Shown: positions 6,950 to 15,351 of the stretch, one piece after another
Layout: each line of letters begins with the position of its first letter
How positions within the stretch are numbered: the stretch's first letter is position 1
Source: Thalassotalea eurytherma
Lineage (GTDB): Bacteria; Pseudomonadota; Gammaproteobacteria; Enterobacterales; Alteromonadaceae
Assembly: GCF_030161415.1 (NCBI RefSeq)
Contig: NZ_BSSU01000005.1
Span: 1 to 64,000, forward strand
Length of the DNA stretch: 64,000 nucleotides
Direction of reading: 5' to 3'
Position numbers and translations under genes: made by a program
The notes under the pieces: generated by a model
What the model saw: only the letters and a program-made list of their open reading frames with translations
Told to the model about the DNA's origin: nothing
Databases searched by the model: none

Positions 6950-7777
6950 TTACCTATGCCTTTTCACCACGTCAGTAAACGGCTTTAACGTAGGGGTTAA
7001 CTTGTCATAGGCGAAAACAACTTGGCGAATATAGTTAAACTCATCGATCGCTTTAAAGACAATATCTGACTTAGACAACACTTCAGGGTAGGCTGGAACT
7101 AAGGCGGCGCCTAAGCCTGCGCTCACTAAGCCAAGTGCATAATCAATGGTTCTTATTTTTGCCCTGACGTCTAACGTGATATGTTGCTCTGCGCAAAGTT
7201 GGGCAAGTGTATCTCCTGCGGAGCATGGTGATCGCGATATAAAGGTTAGCTGGTCTAAATCACTTAATTGTAAACTCGGTTTTAGTGCTAAAACATGGTT
7301 GTAGGGAAGTGCTATCAGGTAGTGTTCATGCCAAAGTTTAACGTGTTGCTCTTGCGGGCTAACTTCATCTAACGTCACTATTCGAGCATTACAAGGCTGA
7401 TCTTGTGCAACTAAACTTAACGCAATATCGTCAGAAATTGCTGTGAAGTCTTTTAGCAGGGCACTCATTCGTTGAACACCCAATCCTCTTGTAACACCAA
7501 GTTTAAATTCAATATGCTGTTTTGTTTGACTAAATAAATTTTTGACAGCATCTGCTTGGCCTAAAAGTTGTTTAGCCAGCGGATAAAGTTGGTTGGCACT
7601 CATCAAGGGTATAACCCCACGAGGGTGACGACTAAAAAGCGTGGTATTTAAGCTTTGCTCTAGTTGCAGTATCGCTGTAGAGATAGAAGGTTGGGCCACA
7701 AAACACACCTTTGCCGCTTTAGTTAGACTTTTATTTTCATATACCGCTATAAAGTACTGTAGTGCTTTTAAATCCAT
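6950..7777 (-). CDS. LysR-family transcriptional regulator
   Basis: The product (275 aa from the chosen ATG) has the LysR N-terminal winged helix (MDLKALQYFIAVYENKSL, then AKVCFVAQPSISTAILQLE) and a substrate-binding-like effector domain from about residue 90. A longer reading would start at a TTG at 7810, but the ATG at 7777 is preceded by GAGGAT at good spacing and begins exactly where the family begins. It is transcribed divergently from gcdH, with a perfect 7-3-7 dyad in the shared gap, so it is the likely regulator of the gcdH operon, in the manner of GcdR-type regulators next to gcdH in Pseudomonas. The effector is not known. Confidence 0.85.
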   Translation of the reverse strand: MDLKALQYFIAVYENKSLTKAAKVCFVAQPSISTAILQLEQSLNTTLFSRHPRGVIPLMSANQLYPLAKQLLGQADAVKNLFSQTKQHIEFKLGVTRGLGVQRMSALLKDFTAISDDIALSLVAQDQPCNARIVTLDEVSPQEQHVKLWHEHYLIALPYNHVLALKPSLQLSDLDQLTFISRSPCSAGDTLAQLCAEQHITLDVRAKIRTIDYALGLVSAGLGAALVPAYPEVLSKSDIVFKAIDEFNYIRQVVFAYDKLTPTLKPFTDVVKRHR

Positions 7778-7840
7778 ATCATCCTCATTATTAATTGAGC
7801 TTTTACTCAATTAAACCAGTGTGTTAGATAAATTTATTGA

Positions 7841-7857
7841 TATAGGTAAAACCTATA
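7841..7857. promoter_or_regulatory. Dyad operator between the LysR gene and gcdH
   Basis: TATAGGT-AAA-ACCTATA is a perfect inverted repeat that contains the LysR-type T-N11-A pattern. It lies in the 164-base gap between the divergent starts, where an autoregulating LysR protein would bind. Confidence 0.65.
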
Positions 7858-7941
7858 ATAAATAAAGAAAATATATATTACTACTTGAGGTAATAATTCT
7901 TTATTATCAAACAAGACGAGATTAACTAGGTGAATATTTTT

Positions 7942-9129
7942 ATGTCGGCAAGCAATCACAAGCCATCCTTTAATTGGCAAGATCCACTCCTATTAGATCA
8001 GGTACTTTCAGAAGAAGAGCGAATTATTCGAGATAGCGCTCGAGACTATTGCCAAGAAAAGCTAATGACTCGTGTCTTAAATGCCAATCGAAATGAGCAC
8101 TTTGATGTCGAAATCATGCAAGAAATGGGCGCCATGGGGTTGTTAGGTGCAACACTGCCTGAAAAGTATGGCTGTGCAAACGTTAATCATGTTGCTTATG
8201 GGCTTATTGCAAGAGAGGTCGAGCGTGTTGATAGTGGTTACCGCAGTGCGATGAGTGTGCAATCATCGTTGGTCATGCACCCTATTTATGCTTATGGTAG
8301 CGAAGAGCAAAGAGCAAAATATTTACCAAAACTAGCAACAGGTGAGTGGGTAGGTTGTTTTGGTTTAACTGAGCCTAATTCGGGCTCAGATCCGGCTAGC
8401 ATGAGCACTAGGGCTACTCCTGTTGATGGTGGGTATTCACTTACCGGTAACAAAATGTGGATCACAAACTCGCCAATTGCTGATGTGTTTGTGGTTTGGG
8501 CAAAATTAGATGGTGTTATCCGGGGTTTTATTTTAGACAAAGGCATGGCCGGTTTATCTGCACCAAAAATCGAAGGTAAATTTTCACTTCGTGCTTCTAT
8601 CACAGGCGAAATCGTCATGGATAATGTCTTCGTTCCTGCCGAAAATATGCTACCAAATGCTACAGGTTTATCAGGGCCATTTGGCTGTTTAAATAAAGCA
8701 CGTTACGGCATTGCTTGGGGCGCACTAGGTGCTGCTGAATTTTGCTGGCATGCAGCTCGCCAATATAGTTTAGATAGAGAACAATTTGGTCGCCCTTTAG
8801 CGGCAACTCAACTAATGCAAAAGAAACTCGCTGATATGCAAACAGACATTACGACAGGGATGATGGCTTGTTTGCAGGCAGGCAGAATGCTTGATCAAGG
8901 TTTATTGGCGCCTGAAGCGATTTCACTAATTAAGCGTAACTCATGTGGTAAGGCACTTGATATCGCTAGACAAGCACGTGATATGCATGGCGGAAATGGT
9001 ATCAGTGACGAATTTCATGTCATTCGCCATGTGATGAATCTTGAAGCCGTTAATACCTATGAAGGTACTCATGATGTACATGCGCTAATACTTGGTCGCG
9101 CCCAAACAGGGTTACAAGCTTTCTTTTAA
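7942..9129 (+). CDS. gcdH: Glutaryl-CoA dehydrogenase (FAD-dependent, decarboxylating)
   Basis: The 395-residue product belongs to the acyl-CoA dehydrogenase family and is very close to known glutaryl-CoA dehydrogenases. The block [18 protein letters not shown] contains the arginine that binds the distal carboxylate of glutaryl-CoA, [13 protein letters not shown] is the FAD and substrate segment, and E374 within [16 protein letters not shown] is the catalytic base. The enzyme oxidises and decarboxylates glutaryl-CoA to crotonyl-CoA in lysine, tryptophan and glutarate breakdown, passing electrons to ETF. An in-frame GTG lies at 7930, but AGGTGA sits 8 bases before the ATG at 7942, so I use the latter. 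The fused E1 gene follows after 40 bases. Confidence 0.95.
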   Translation: MSASNHKPSFNWQDPLLLDQVLSEEERIIRDSARDYCQEKLMTRVLNANRNEHFDVEIMQEMGAMGLLGATLPEKYGCANVNHVAYGLIAREVERVDSGYRSAMSVQSSLVMHPIYAYGSEEQRAKYLPKLATGEWVGCFGLTEPNSGSDPASMSTRATPVDGGYSLTGNKMWITNSPIADVFVVWAKLDGVIRGFILDKGMAGLSAPKIEGKFSLRASITGEIVMDNVFVPAENMLPNATGLSGPFGCLNKARYGIAWGALGAAEFCWHAARQYSLDREQFGRPLAATQLMQKKLADMQTDITTGMMACLQAGRMLDQGLLAPEAISLIKRNSCGKALDIARQARDMHGGNGISDEFHVIRHVMNLEAVNTYEGTHDVHALILGRAQTGLQAFF

Positions 9130-9169
9130 TGTGAACAAATGCCTATAACAAAATAATAAAAGGGTAGTT

Positions 9170-11383
9170 ATGTCAGATAGAAATCAGTTGGTAAAAGATA
9201 ATTTCATTCGTTTTGTGAAAACGGGCAAGTTTCCAGAGCCCTTGAGTTTAACGAGTGTGACAACATCAGGGCTTAACGAAAGCCAAATACTCGATTTGTT
9301 CGAAAGCCAACTGATTAGCAGACACCTTGATTTATATTCGAGGGTGATGCAAAAAAATAAGCAAAGCTTTTACACCATTGGTAGTGCCGGTCATGAAGCT
9401 AACGCTGCTTATGGTTTAGCATTCAAGCCCGATGATATCGCATTCCTGCATTACCGAAGTGGTGCTTTTATGGTACAACGCGCCAAGAATGCAAAGGTCG
9501 ATATTATTAAGGACATGCTACTTTCGTTTGCCGCTTCAAGCGAAGATCCTATCTCGGGTGGCAGACATAAAGTACTAGGTAGTAAGCCGTTATTTATTCC
9601 ACCGCAAACAAGCACCATCGCTTCTCATTTGCCCAAAGCGGTAGGTACGGCATTTAGTATTCCCTTAGCACAACGCATTGAGCAAAAAGGGAAATTAGCG
9701 AACGATAGTGTGGTGCTATGTAACTTTGGCGACGCCTCTGCAAACCACTCAACGGCGCAAGGGGCGTTAAATTCAGCTGCGTGGATATCTTTTCAATCTG
9801 TACCTTTACCCATAGTGTTTATTTGTGAAGATAACGGTATTGGTATTTCAACAGCAACGCCAACCGGTTGGATTGAAGCTAATTATCAACATCGATGTGG
9901 GCTTAAATACTTTAGTTGTGACGGGTTAAGCGTATTAGACACTTATAAAATGACAAAAGAAGCCGTTGATTATGCAAGAGAGCATCAAAAACCGGTGTTT
10001 TTGCACGTTAAATTGATAAGACTTTTAGGCCATGCAGGCTCCGATTCTGAGTTTGTTTATCGCCATTTAGAAGATATTGAGGCAACAGAATTTCAGGATC
10101 CCTTGCTACATAGTGCTCGAATGCTGTTAGCTTCAGGGCTAATGACCAAAGAAGCGCTCGTTGATAAATATCATGAAATAGAGCAGCTAGTGATTACTAA
10201 AGCGCAACAGGTAATAACTCAACCGAAATTGGCGACCGCTAAAGAGGTTATGGCGAGCATCATTCCGCCAAAAAGTGAGCTGCAGCAGCCCAATATCATT
10301 GACGAAACACAACGTGAAAAGTTATTTGTTCATGAACGACATAACTTAGAGAAAAAACAACACTTGGCCAAATTGTTGAATTGGGCTTTGATCGACTTAA
10401 TGGGTCAATATCCTGCCATCGTGATGTGTGGTGAAGATATCGGTAAAAAGGGTGGTGTTTATAATGTAACCCACAAGCTTTATGACTTATATGGTTCAAA
10501 CCGCGTCGTAAATACGCCACTTGATGAACAAACCATTTTAGGCGGGGCAATAGGTCTAGCCCACAATGGCTTATTACCGATGCCAGAAATTCAATTTCTC
10601 GCCTATGTGCACAACGCAGAAGATCAAATCCGAGGTGAGGCGGCAACATTATCTTTCTTCTCGAATGGCCAGTTCACGAACCCTATGGTTATTCGTGTCG
10701 CGGGTTTGGCTTATCAAAAAGGCTTTGGCGGACATTTTCATAACGACAATTCATTCGCGGTATTTAGGGATATTCCTGGTGTGATTATCGCTTGCCCTTC
10801 AAATGGCGAAGACGGTGTTGAAATGCTACGCAACTGTGTTCGACTTGCCCACGAAGAGCAGCGTATTGTTGTGTTCCTAGAGCCCATTGCCTTGTACATG
10901 ACAAAAGATTTACATCAAGAAAATGATGGGCTTTGGACATTTAACTATCCAAAACAAACTTCTTTAAGCGCACTTGAAGCGTCTCAACAGCTTACGGTTA
11001 AAGCAAGTGGTCAAGGTAGGAGCTTATGTATCTTGAGTTATGGCAATGGGTACTATTTAGCCCGCCAAGCACAGCAGATATTAGAACAAGAAGGAATAGA
11101 TCTTCGTGTTGTTGATTTACGCTATTTGGCGCCACTTGATGAGAAAGGTATCTTAGCGCATGTTAACGAATGTCAGCATACGCTAATTGTTGATGAATGC
11201 AGGCAAACAGGTTCAATTTCTGAAGCCTTAATGACGCTTATTGCTGAATCAGGTTATGACATGAATCACGTTGCAAGATTGTGTGCACAAGATAGTTTCA
11301 TACCGCTCGGCAGTGCGGCCTATCATGTATTACCATCAACACAATTGATTGTTGAACGAGCAAAGCAACTCGTTCAACAATAA
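9170..11383 (+). CDS. Fused alpha/beta E1 of a 2-oxoacid dehydrogenase
   Basis: The 737-residue product joins the E1-alpha (about residues 45-345) and E1-beta (about 395-735) chains of a branched-chain-type 2-oxoacid dehydrogenase in one polypeptide. The alpha half has a thiamine-diphosphate motif (CNFGDASANH… to EDNGIGIST) and the loop YRHLEDIEATEFQDPLL; the beta half has CGEDIGKKGGVYNVT with the cofactor-activating Glu, NTPLDEQTILGGAIGLA and FGGHFHNDNS with the active-site histidine. Such enzymes decarboxylate a 2-oxoacid and transfer the acyl group to lipoyl-E2. No E2 or E3 gene adjoins it. Next to gcdH the attractive substrate would be 2-oxoadipate, giving glutaryl-CoA, but branched-chain 2-oxoacids are equally possible from sequence. 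Confidence 0.85.
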   Translation: MSDRNQLVKDNFIRFVKTGKFPEPLSLTSVTTSGLNESQILDLFESQLISRHLDLYSRVMQKNKQSFYTIGSAGHEANAAYGLAFKPDDIAFLHYRSGAFMVQRAKNAKVDIIKDMLLSFAASSEDPISGGRHKVLGSKPLFIPPQTSTIASHLPKAVGTAFSIPLAQRIEQKGKLANDSVVLCNFGDASANHSTAQGALNSAAWISFQSVPLPIVFICEDNGIGISTATPTGWIEANYQHRCGLKYFSCDGLSVLDTYKMTKEAVDYAREHQKPVFLHVKLIRLLGHAGSDSEFVYRHLEDIEATEFQDPLLHSARMLLASGLMTKEALVDKYHEIEQLVITKAQQVITQPKLATAKEVMASIIPPKSELQQPNIIDETQREKLFVHERHNLEKKQHLAKLLNWALIDLMGQYPAIVMCGEDIGKKGGVYNVTHKLYDLYGSNRVVNTPLDEQTILGGAIGLAHNGLLPMPEIQFLAYVHNAEDQIRGEAATLSFFSNGQFTNPMVIRVAGLAYQKGFGGHFHNDNSFAVFRDIPGVIIACPSNGEDGVEMLRNCVRLAHEEQRIVVFLEPIALYMTKDLHQENDGLWTFNYPKQTSLSALEASQQLTVKASGQGRSLCILSYGNGYYLARQAQQILEQEGIDLRVVDLRYLAPLDEKGILAHVNECQHTLIVDECRQTGSISEALMTLIAESGYDMNHVARLCAQDSFIPLGSAAYHVLPSTQLIVERAKQLVQQ

Positions 11384-11399
11384 TGTCACAAGTCAGTGC

Positions 11400-12626
11400 T
11401 TATCCTGGTCTGCCGTCAGGGCGATACTGAAAGAGCACTGAGGCAAAGTGGTAAATAAAATGAGAAAACGAGACTGACCATAATAGCCCTGACAATATGT
11501 GCCACTCGGCTGTCGCTTCAGGCATAACTACAGGCAGTACGCCTCTAATAAATGCCGCTAAAATAATAAAAGTAAACGGGCCCACCATATTCGGGCCTTG
11601 ATAAATGTTGCGTCCCGTATGACCCAAAGACACGCGAGTGATCATCGAAAGGCAAACACCGGCAATCGTACCTATTGCGAAGAAGTGCATGATGTTCTTA
11701 ACGACAAATGGTGTTGGTTCCCAAAGCGCTAAAATGAATAAACTGACGGGCAAACATAAATAACTCAAATGAAGCGACCATAACATAGGCTCATTTAACG
11801 ATGCCTTTACTTGCCATCGTAGCAAGCGAGCAAAAGAGCTTATCGCAGCAATAAGTAAGAAAATACGCCCAACTTCTGAGTGAAGCTCTCCTGTCATCAC
11901 TAGAATAACTAGCAATCCTAAACTAGAAAATGCGACTGCATCTAACCAAACAATAGGCTCTTTACGCTCAATATTGAGTTTTGCCGACGTGAAGAAAGGG
12001 ATAACGCGTCCACCGATAAAACTAATCAATAAGGCGATCATAAATTGCATAGCCAGCCATGTGTTACTTGCTAACGTATAGTCTTGTGTGGCTAACGCAT
12101 AGTAACTAACAAAGTTTAGCAGTAGAGCAACAATCAACCCGATTGGAATTGCGATATTTCGCCATTGTTTGACACTGTATATACAATGCCAACACTTGGC
12201 GATAAGCGCGCCCATAAATAGGCAATCTAAAAAAGCAGGTACTTCAATTGGCACAGGAAATGGCATTAACATAGACAAACGCGCAGCTAACCAACAACCA
12301 AAAACAAGCGCCAATTGCGTGCCCGTAAAAGTAGCTTTACCCGTCCAGTTTTTTACTGCCGTGAGCAGAAAGCCTGCAACAATAGCCAAAGCAAAGCCAA
12401 ATAATAGCTCATGGGGATGCCACCAAAGTGCGGGAAATTGTATCCAAGCATATTCCGGTAAATATAAAGTGATTAACCAAATTGGAATAGCGATGACCGC
12501 AAACAACGCGCCAAAAAAGAAAAAAGGACGAAAACCAAGTTGCCAAATGGCAGCTGAAGTTGGCTTTTCATTAGGATCATCAATATTAAGCATGCTTTTT
12601 ATGTTATATCGGTAAGTAAAAGTCAT
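11400..12626 (-). CDS. nnrS: NnrS family haem-copper membrane protein
   Basis: The 408-residue product has about twelve transmembrane helices and the NnrS pattern: N-terminal LGFRPFFFFGALFAV, then WWHPHELLFGFALAIVAGFLLTAV (written as WWHPHELLFG and AGFLLTAVKNW), with GGRVIPFFT and MITRVSLGHTGR later. NnrS proteins are haem- and copper-containing membrane proteins linked to tolerance of nitric oxide and to nitrite/NO metabolism. The gene stands alone, convergent with the fused E1 gene (16-base gap), and no nitrite or NO reductase genes are in the window. The start is uncertain: a second ATG lies eleven codons in, and neither has a strong ribosome site. Confidence 0.88.
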   Translation of the reverse strand: MTFTYRYNIKSMLNIDDPNEKPTSAAIWQLGFRPFFFFGALFAVIAIPIWLITLYLPEYAWIQFPALWWHPHELLFGFALAIVAGFLLTAVKNWTGKATFTGTQLALVFGCWLAARLSMLMPFPVPIEVPAFLDCLFMGALIAKCWHCIYSVKQWRNIAIPIGLIVALLLNFVSYYALATQDYTLASNTWLAMQFMIALLISFIGGRVIPFFTSAKLNIERKEPIVWLDAVAFSSLGLLVILVMTGELHSEVGRIFLLIAAISSFARLLRWQVKASLNEPMLWSLHLSYLCLPVSLFILALWEPTPFVVKNIMHFFAIGTIAGVCLSMITRVSLGHTGRNIYQGPNMVGPFTFIILAAFIRGVLPVVMPEATAEWHILSGLLWSVSFSHFIYHFASVLFQYRPDGRPG

Positions 12627-12742
12627 TGTCGTTGTTTTGTTTGTTAATTACTAATTATAAAAAGATTAAATTTGTTAACGGCTAGTTCGTTTTGCTATTT
12701 AACGTTTAGTGGCTTAGCAAAAAGTCGATTAGTTGTTTTCAA

Positions 12743-13285
12743 TTGATAAGATTGAGGTACACTAGCAAACATTCAAATTACAAGTTATTAATACACGTGC
12801 CATTTCATCATCAATTTATTCTTGATCGCCAATATTATACGGAAGTTTACGAGCAAACAGCCCAAAAGCCACAAGGTTGGCCTGCGTATCGCAAAGCCAT
12901 CATACTCTTGATTTTAGGCTTGGTAGCGTCTTCATTTGCCACCACGGCAAAGTTTATCCATTTAAGTTATTTTGTTATCGGTTTAGCCGTTGTTGAAGCA
13001 CTTGCGGTTCGGTTTGCTAAGACATGGTGGTTGTGGCGCCAGTTAATTTCTAAAGCTGCGAATAACCCTGTTGATCTGACGTTAGATGAACAGGGCATTA
13101 ACATTACGTCAGCCTATTTGAATCAGCAACTTAATTGGCAAAACATCACTAATGTTGTGGAAAACGAGTACGGTTTTATATTAGAACAGACAGGAAATCG
13201 TCATTACCTTTCTAAAAAGGGGCTGGCACAAGAGGCGATTGCTTATGTAGCTGAAAAATGTCACGCCATTTCAAACAATAATTAA
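12743..13285 (+). CDS. YcxB-like membrane protein, unknown function
   Basis: The 180-residue product has a short N-terminal beta-rich part, two transmembrane helices at about residues 50-85, and a C-terminal domain with LDEQGINI…WQNITNVVENEYGFIL…YLSKKGL, which is the pattern of the YcxB-like/PH-like domain found in many small bacterial membrane proteins. Function is not known. The reading begins at TTG with no clear ribosome site; other TTG or GTG starts lie within the first 20 codons, so the N-terminus is uncertain. It is followed 12 bases later by a TauE/SafE gene and probably co-transcribed with it. Confidence 0.65.
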   Translation: MIRLRYTSKHSNYKLLIHVPFHHQFILDRQYYTEVYEQTAQKPQGWPAYRKAIILLILGLVASSFATTAKFIHLSYFVIGLAVVEALAVRFAKTWWLWRQLISKAANNPVDLTLDEQGINITSAYLNQQLNWQNITNVVENEYGFILEQTGNRHYLSKKGLAQEAIAYVAEKCHAISNNN

Positions 13286-13297
13286 ATGTAGTTCTTA

Positions 13298-14218
13298 ATG
13301 AGTCGTTCAAGTACCGTTTTCCCTAAAACAAATATTACAAATCAAAACCCAATGCGGATTTCTAATCCGAAGTTTTTGGCATTTTTATTGGTTTTCTGGG
13401 CCGGGTTAATTGCTTTAGCACCAGACTCGCTCGTTAATTTAGTTAACTATGTTGTTTTTAGTTTACTGGGCGTACTTGGTGCTATTTTCGCTAATTCAAC
13501 AGGTGCAGGTGGCGGTGTTGTCTTTATTCCGATGTTTAATCAATTGGCGTTTACCGAGCAACAAGCCATTGCGACAAGTTTTGCAATTCAATGCTTTGGT
13601 ATGACGGCAGGGGCGTTGACTTGGTTTTATCATTATAAACTTGAACGTGCTCCTTTTGGTCAGTGGCCAAGCTTTATACAAGTCATTAAAGTCAGTGCGC
13701 TAGCATCCATTGTTGGTTTGTGGTCTGTTTATGGGGCGTCAATATCACCGCCCTCTAGTTTGCATTATAGTTTTAGTTGGTTTTCTTTATTACTCGGCAT
13801 ATGCATAGTTTTTATTGCGCTTGTCATTAAACCACAACCCATTCATCAAAGGTTATTAGCAATCGACTGGCTGATGATCGTTGCTATTTCCTTATTTGGT
13901 GGCGCTATTACTGCTTGGCTAAGTGTTGGTATTGGTGAATTGATTGCTATTTATCTGATAATACGTCGGTTTGATGTCAATATGGCTGTTGCCGTTGCTG
14001 TTATTGTCTCTGCCTTCACCGTATGGGCAGCTATTGGGCAACATACTCTGGTTAATTTTAATGTTTATTGGCAAGTCGTTTTATTTGCTGGGCCAGGTGC
14101 TATTTTTGGTGGCGTACTTGCTAAAGCTCTCGTTGCAAAATTATCGACGAAAAGGCTTAAAGTGTTTTTTGCGTTTTGGCTATTGGTCATTGGTGGTGTT
14201 GGCGTAGTTACTAGCTAA
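13298..14218 (+). CDS. TauE/SafE family anion permease
   Basis: The 306-residue product has eight or so transmembrane helices in two repeats and the TauE/SafE signatures: a GAIFANSTGAGGGVVFIP segment in the first half and ITAWLSVGIGELIAIYLI in the second, with GPGAIFGGVLA near the end. Members export or import sulfite, sulfoacetate or other small sulfur-containing or organic anions. The substrate is not shown by sequence or neighbours. A second ATG lies at codon 19, closer to the first membrane segment. The gene ends two bases before a Fur-type box for the next operon, and no terminator is visible between them. Confidence 0.85.
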   Translation: MSRSSTVFPKTNITNQNPMRISNPKFLAFLLVFWAGLIALAPDSLVNLVNYVVFSLLGVLGAIFANSTGAGGGVVFIPMFNQLAFTEQQAIATSFAIQCFGMTAGALTWFYHYKLERAPFGQWPSFIQVIKVSALASIVGLWSVYGASISPPSSLHYSFSWFSLLLGICIVFIALVIKPQPIHQRLLAIDWLMIVAISLFGGAITAWLSVGIGELIAIYLIIRRFDVNMAVAVAVIVSAFTVWAAIGQHTLVNFNVYWQVVLFAGPGAIFGGVLAKALVAKLSTKRLKVFFAFWLLVIGGVGVVTS

Positions 14219-14219
14219 A

Positions 14220-14234
14220 TGAGAATTATTCTCA
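14220..14234. promoter_or_regulatory. Fur-type operator
   Basis: TGAGAATTATTCTCA is a perfect 7-1-7 inverted repeat matching the Fur half-site TGATAAT with one G for T in each arm. It lies just before the -35 hexamer of the iron ABC operon, the right place for iron-dependent repression. Confidence 0.75.
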
Positions 14235-14240
14235 AAAAGC

Positions 14241-14269
14241 TTGACAGGTTTCGGTAGCTAATTTACTCT
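14241..14269 (+). promoter_or_regulatory. Sigma70-type promoter of the iron ABC operon
   Basis: TTGACA at 14241-14246 is followed after 17 bases by TACTCT. The -35 is perfect and the -10 is weak. It adjoins the Fur box and lies about 75 bases before the binding-protein gene. Confidence 0.5.
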
Positions 14270-14343
14270 TGCGCCATAATATCGTGAATTAAAAGCATTA
14301 ATTTACACTTAAATCTATTACACGTATCAATTGTGGAACTATC

Positions 14344-15351
14344 ATGTTGAAAAAGTTAATTGTTGCCGCAGCGATGTTGCTTACTAGCGTTAGTACTTTG
14401 GTAAGCGCTGCAGACGAAGTAAATGTTTATTCTTACCGTCAGCCATTTTTAGTTGAGCCTATGTTCAATAAGTTCACTGAACAAACGGGTATTAAAGTTA
14501 ACGTAGTGTTTGCCAAAAAAGGAATGGCAGAAAGATTAGCAAGAGAAGGTCAATACAGCCCCGCTGATATATTGTTAACGACCGATATTTCTCGCTTGAT
14601 TGAGCTACAAGATAAGAAACTTTTACAAGCGGTTAATTCTCAAGTTATCGACGGCGCAATTCCTGCTCATTTGCGTGATGACAACAACCAATGGTTTTCA
14701 TTAACAACTCGCGTTAGAAATATCTATTCTGCTAAGCGAATGGGTGATGTAGCGTTAAATTATGAAGATTTAGCTTTACCAAAATATAAAGGGAGAATTT
14801 GTACTCGCTCTGGTAAACATCCATATAATGTTGCATTAGTTGCTTCAATGGTTGCTCATCATGGTGAAGCCAAGACACAAGAATGGCTTGAAGGCGTTAA
14901 AGAAAATTTAGCGCGTAAGCCTCAAGGTAACGACCGTGGTCAAGTACAAGCCATTCATCAAAACCTTTGTGATCTAGCAATCGGTAATAGTTACTACTTC
15001 GGTAAAATGATTAACGACGAGAAGCAAAAGGTATGGGCGGATGCAGTAAACATCAACTTCCCTAACCAAGCTAATCGTGGTGCACACATCAATGTATCAG
15101 GTATGGCTATGGCGAAATATGCACCTAACCAAACAGCGGCATTAGCGTTAATGGAATTTTTAGTATCTGAACAAGCACAGCAAATGTACGCTGAAGTGAA
15201 TATGGAATACCCTGTTAGAGCAGGTGTTAAGCGCTCAGCATTAGTTGATTCATGGGGTGAATTTACAGCAGACGATTTATCGCTAGCAACGATCGCCAAG
15301 CATAGAAAAACGGCATTAATGCTACTAGATAAAGTTCAATTTGATCTGTGA
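14344..15351 (+). CDS. fbpA: Fe(III) ABC transporter periplasmic binding protein
   Basis: The 335-residue product has a signal peptide (MLKKLIVAAAMLLTSVSTLVSA, cleaved before ADEVNVYSYR) and the fold of FbpA/FutA ferric-binding proteins: NVYSYRQPFLVEPMFNKF at the N-terminus, the SPADILLTTDISRL segment, RICTRSGKHPYN and the IGNSYYFGKM segment, whose paired tyrosines are the usual iron ligands. It captures Fe(III) in the periplasm for the permease and ATPase encoded next. Its TGA overlaps the GTG start of the permease gene, indicating translational coupling. A Fur box and sigma70 promoter precede it, so iron repression is likely. Confidence 0.92.
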   Translation: MLKKLIVAAAMLLTSVSTLVSAADEVNVYSYRQPFLVEPMFNKFTEQTGIKVNVVFAKKGMAERLAREGQYSPADILLTTDISRLIELQDKKLLQAVNSQVIDGAIPAHLRDDNNQWFSLTTRVRNIYSAKRMGDVALNYEDLALPKYKGRICTRSGKHPYNVALVASMVAHHGEAKTQEWLEGVKENLARKPQGNDRGQVQAIHQNLCDLAIGNSYYFGKMINDEKQKVWADAVNINFPNQANRGAHINVSGMAMAKYAPNQTAALALMEFLVSEQAQQMYAEVNMEYPVRAGVKRSALVDSWGEFTADDLSLATIAKHRKTALMLLDKVQFDL

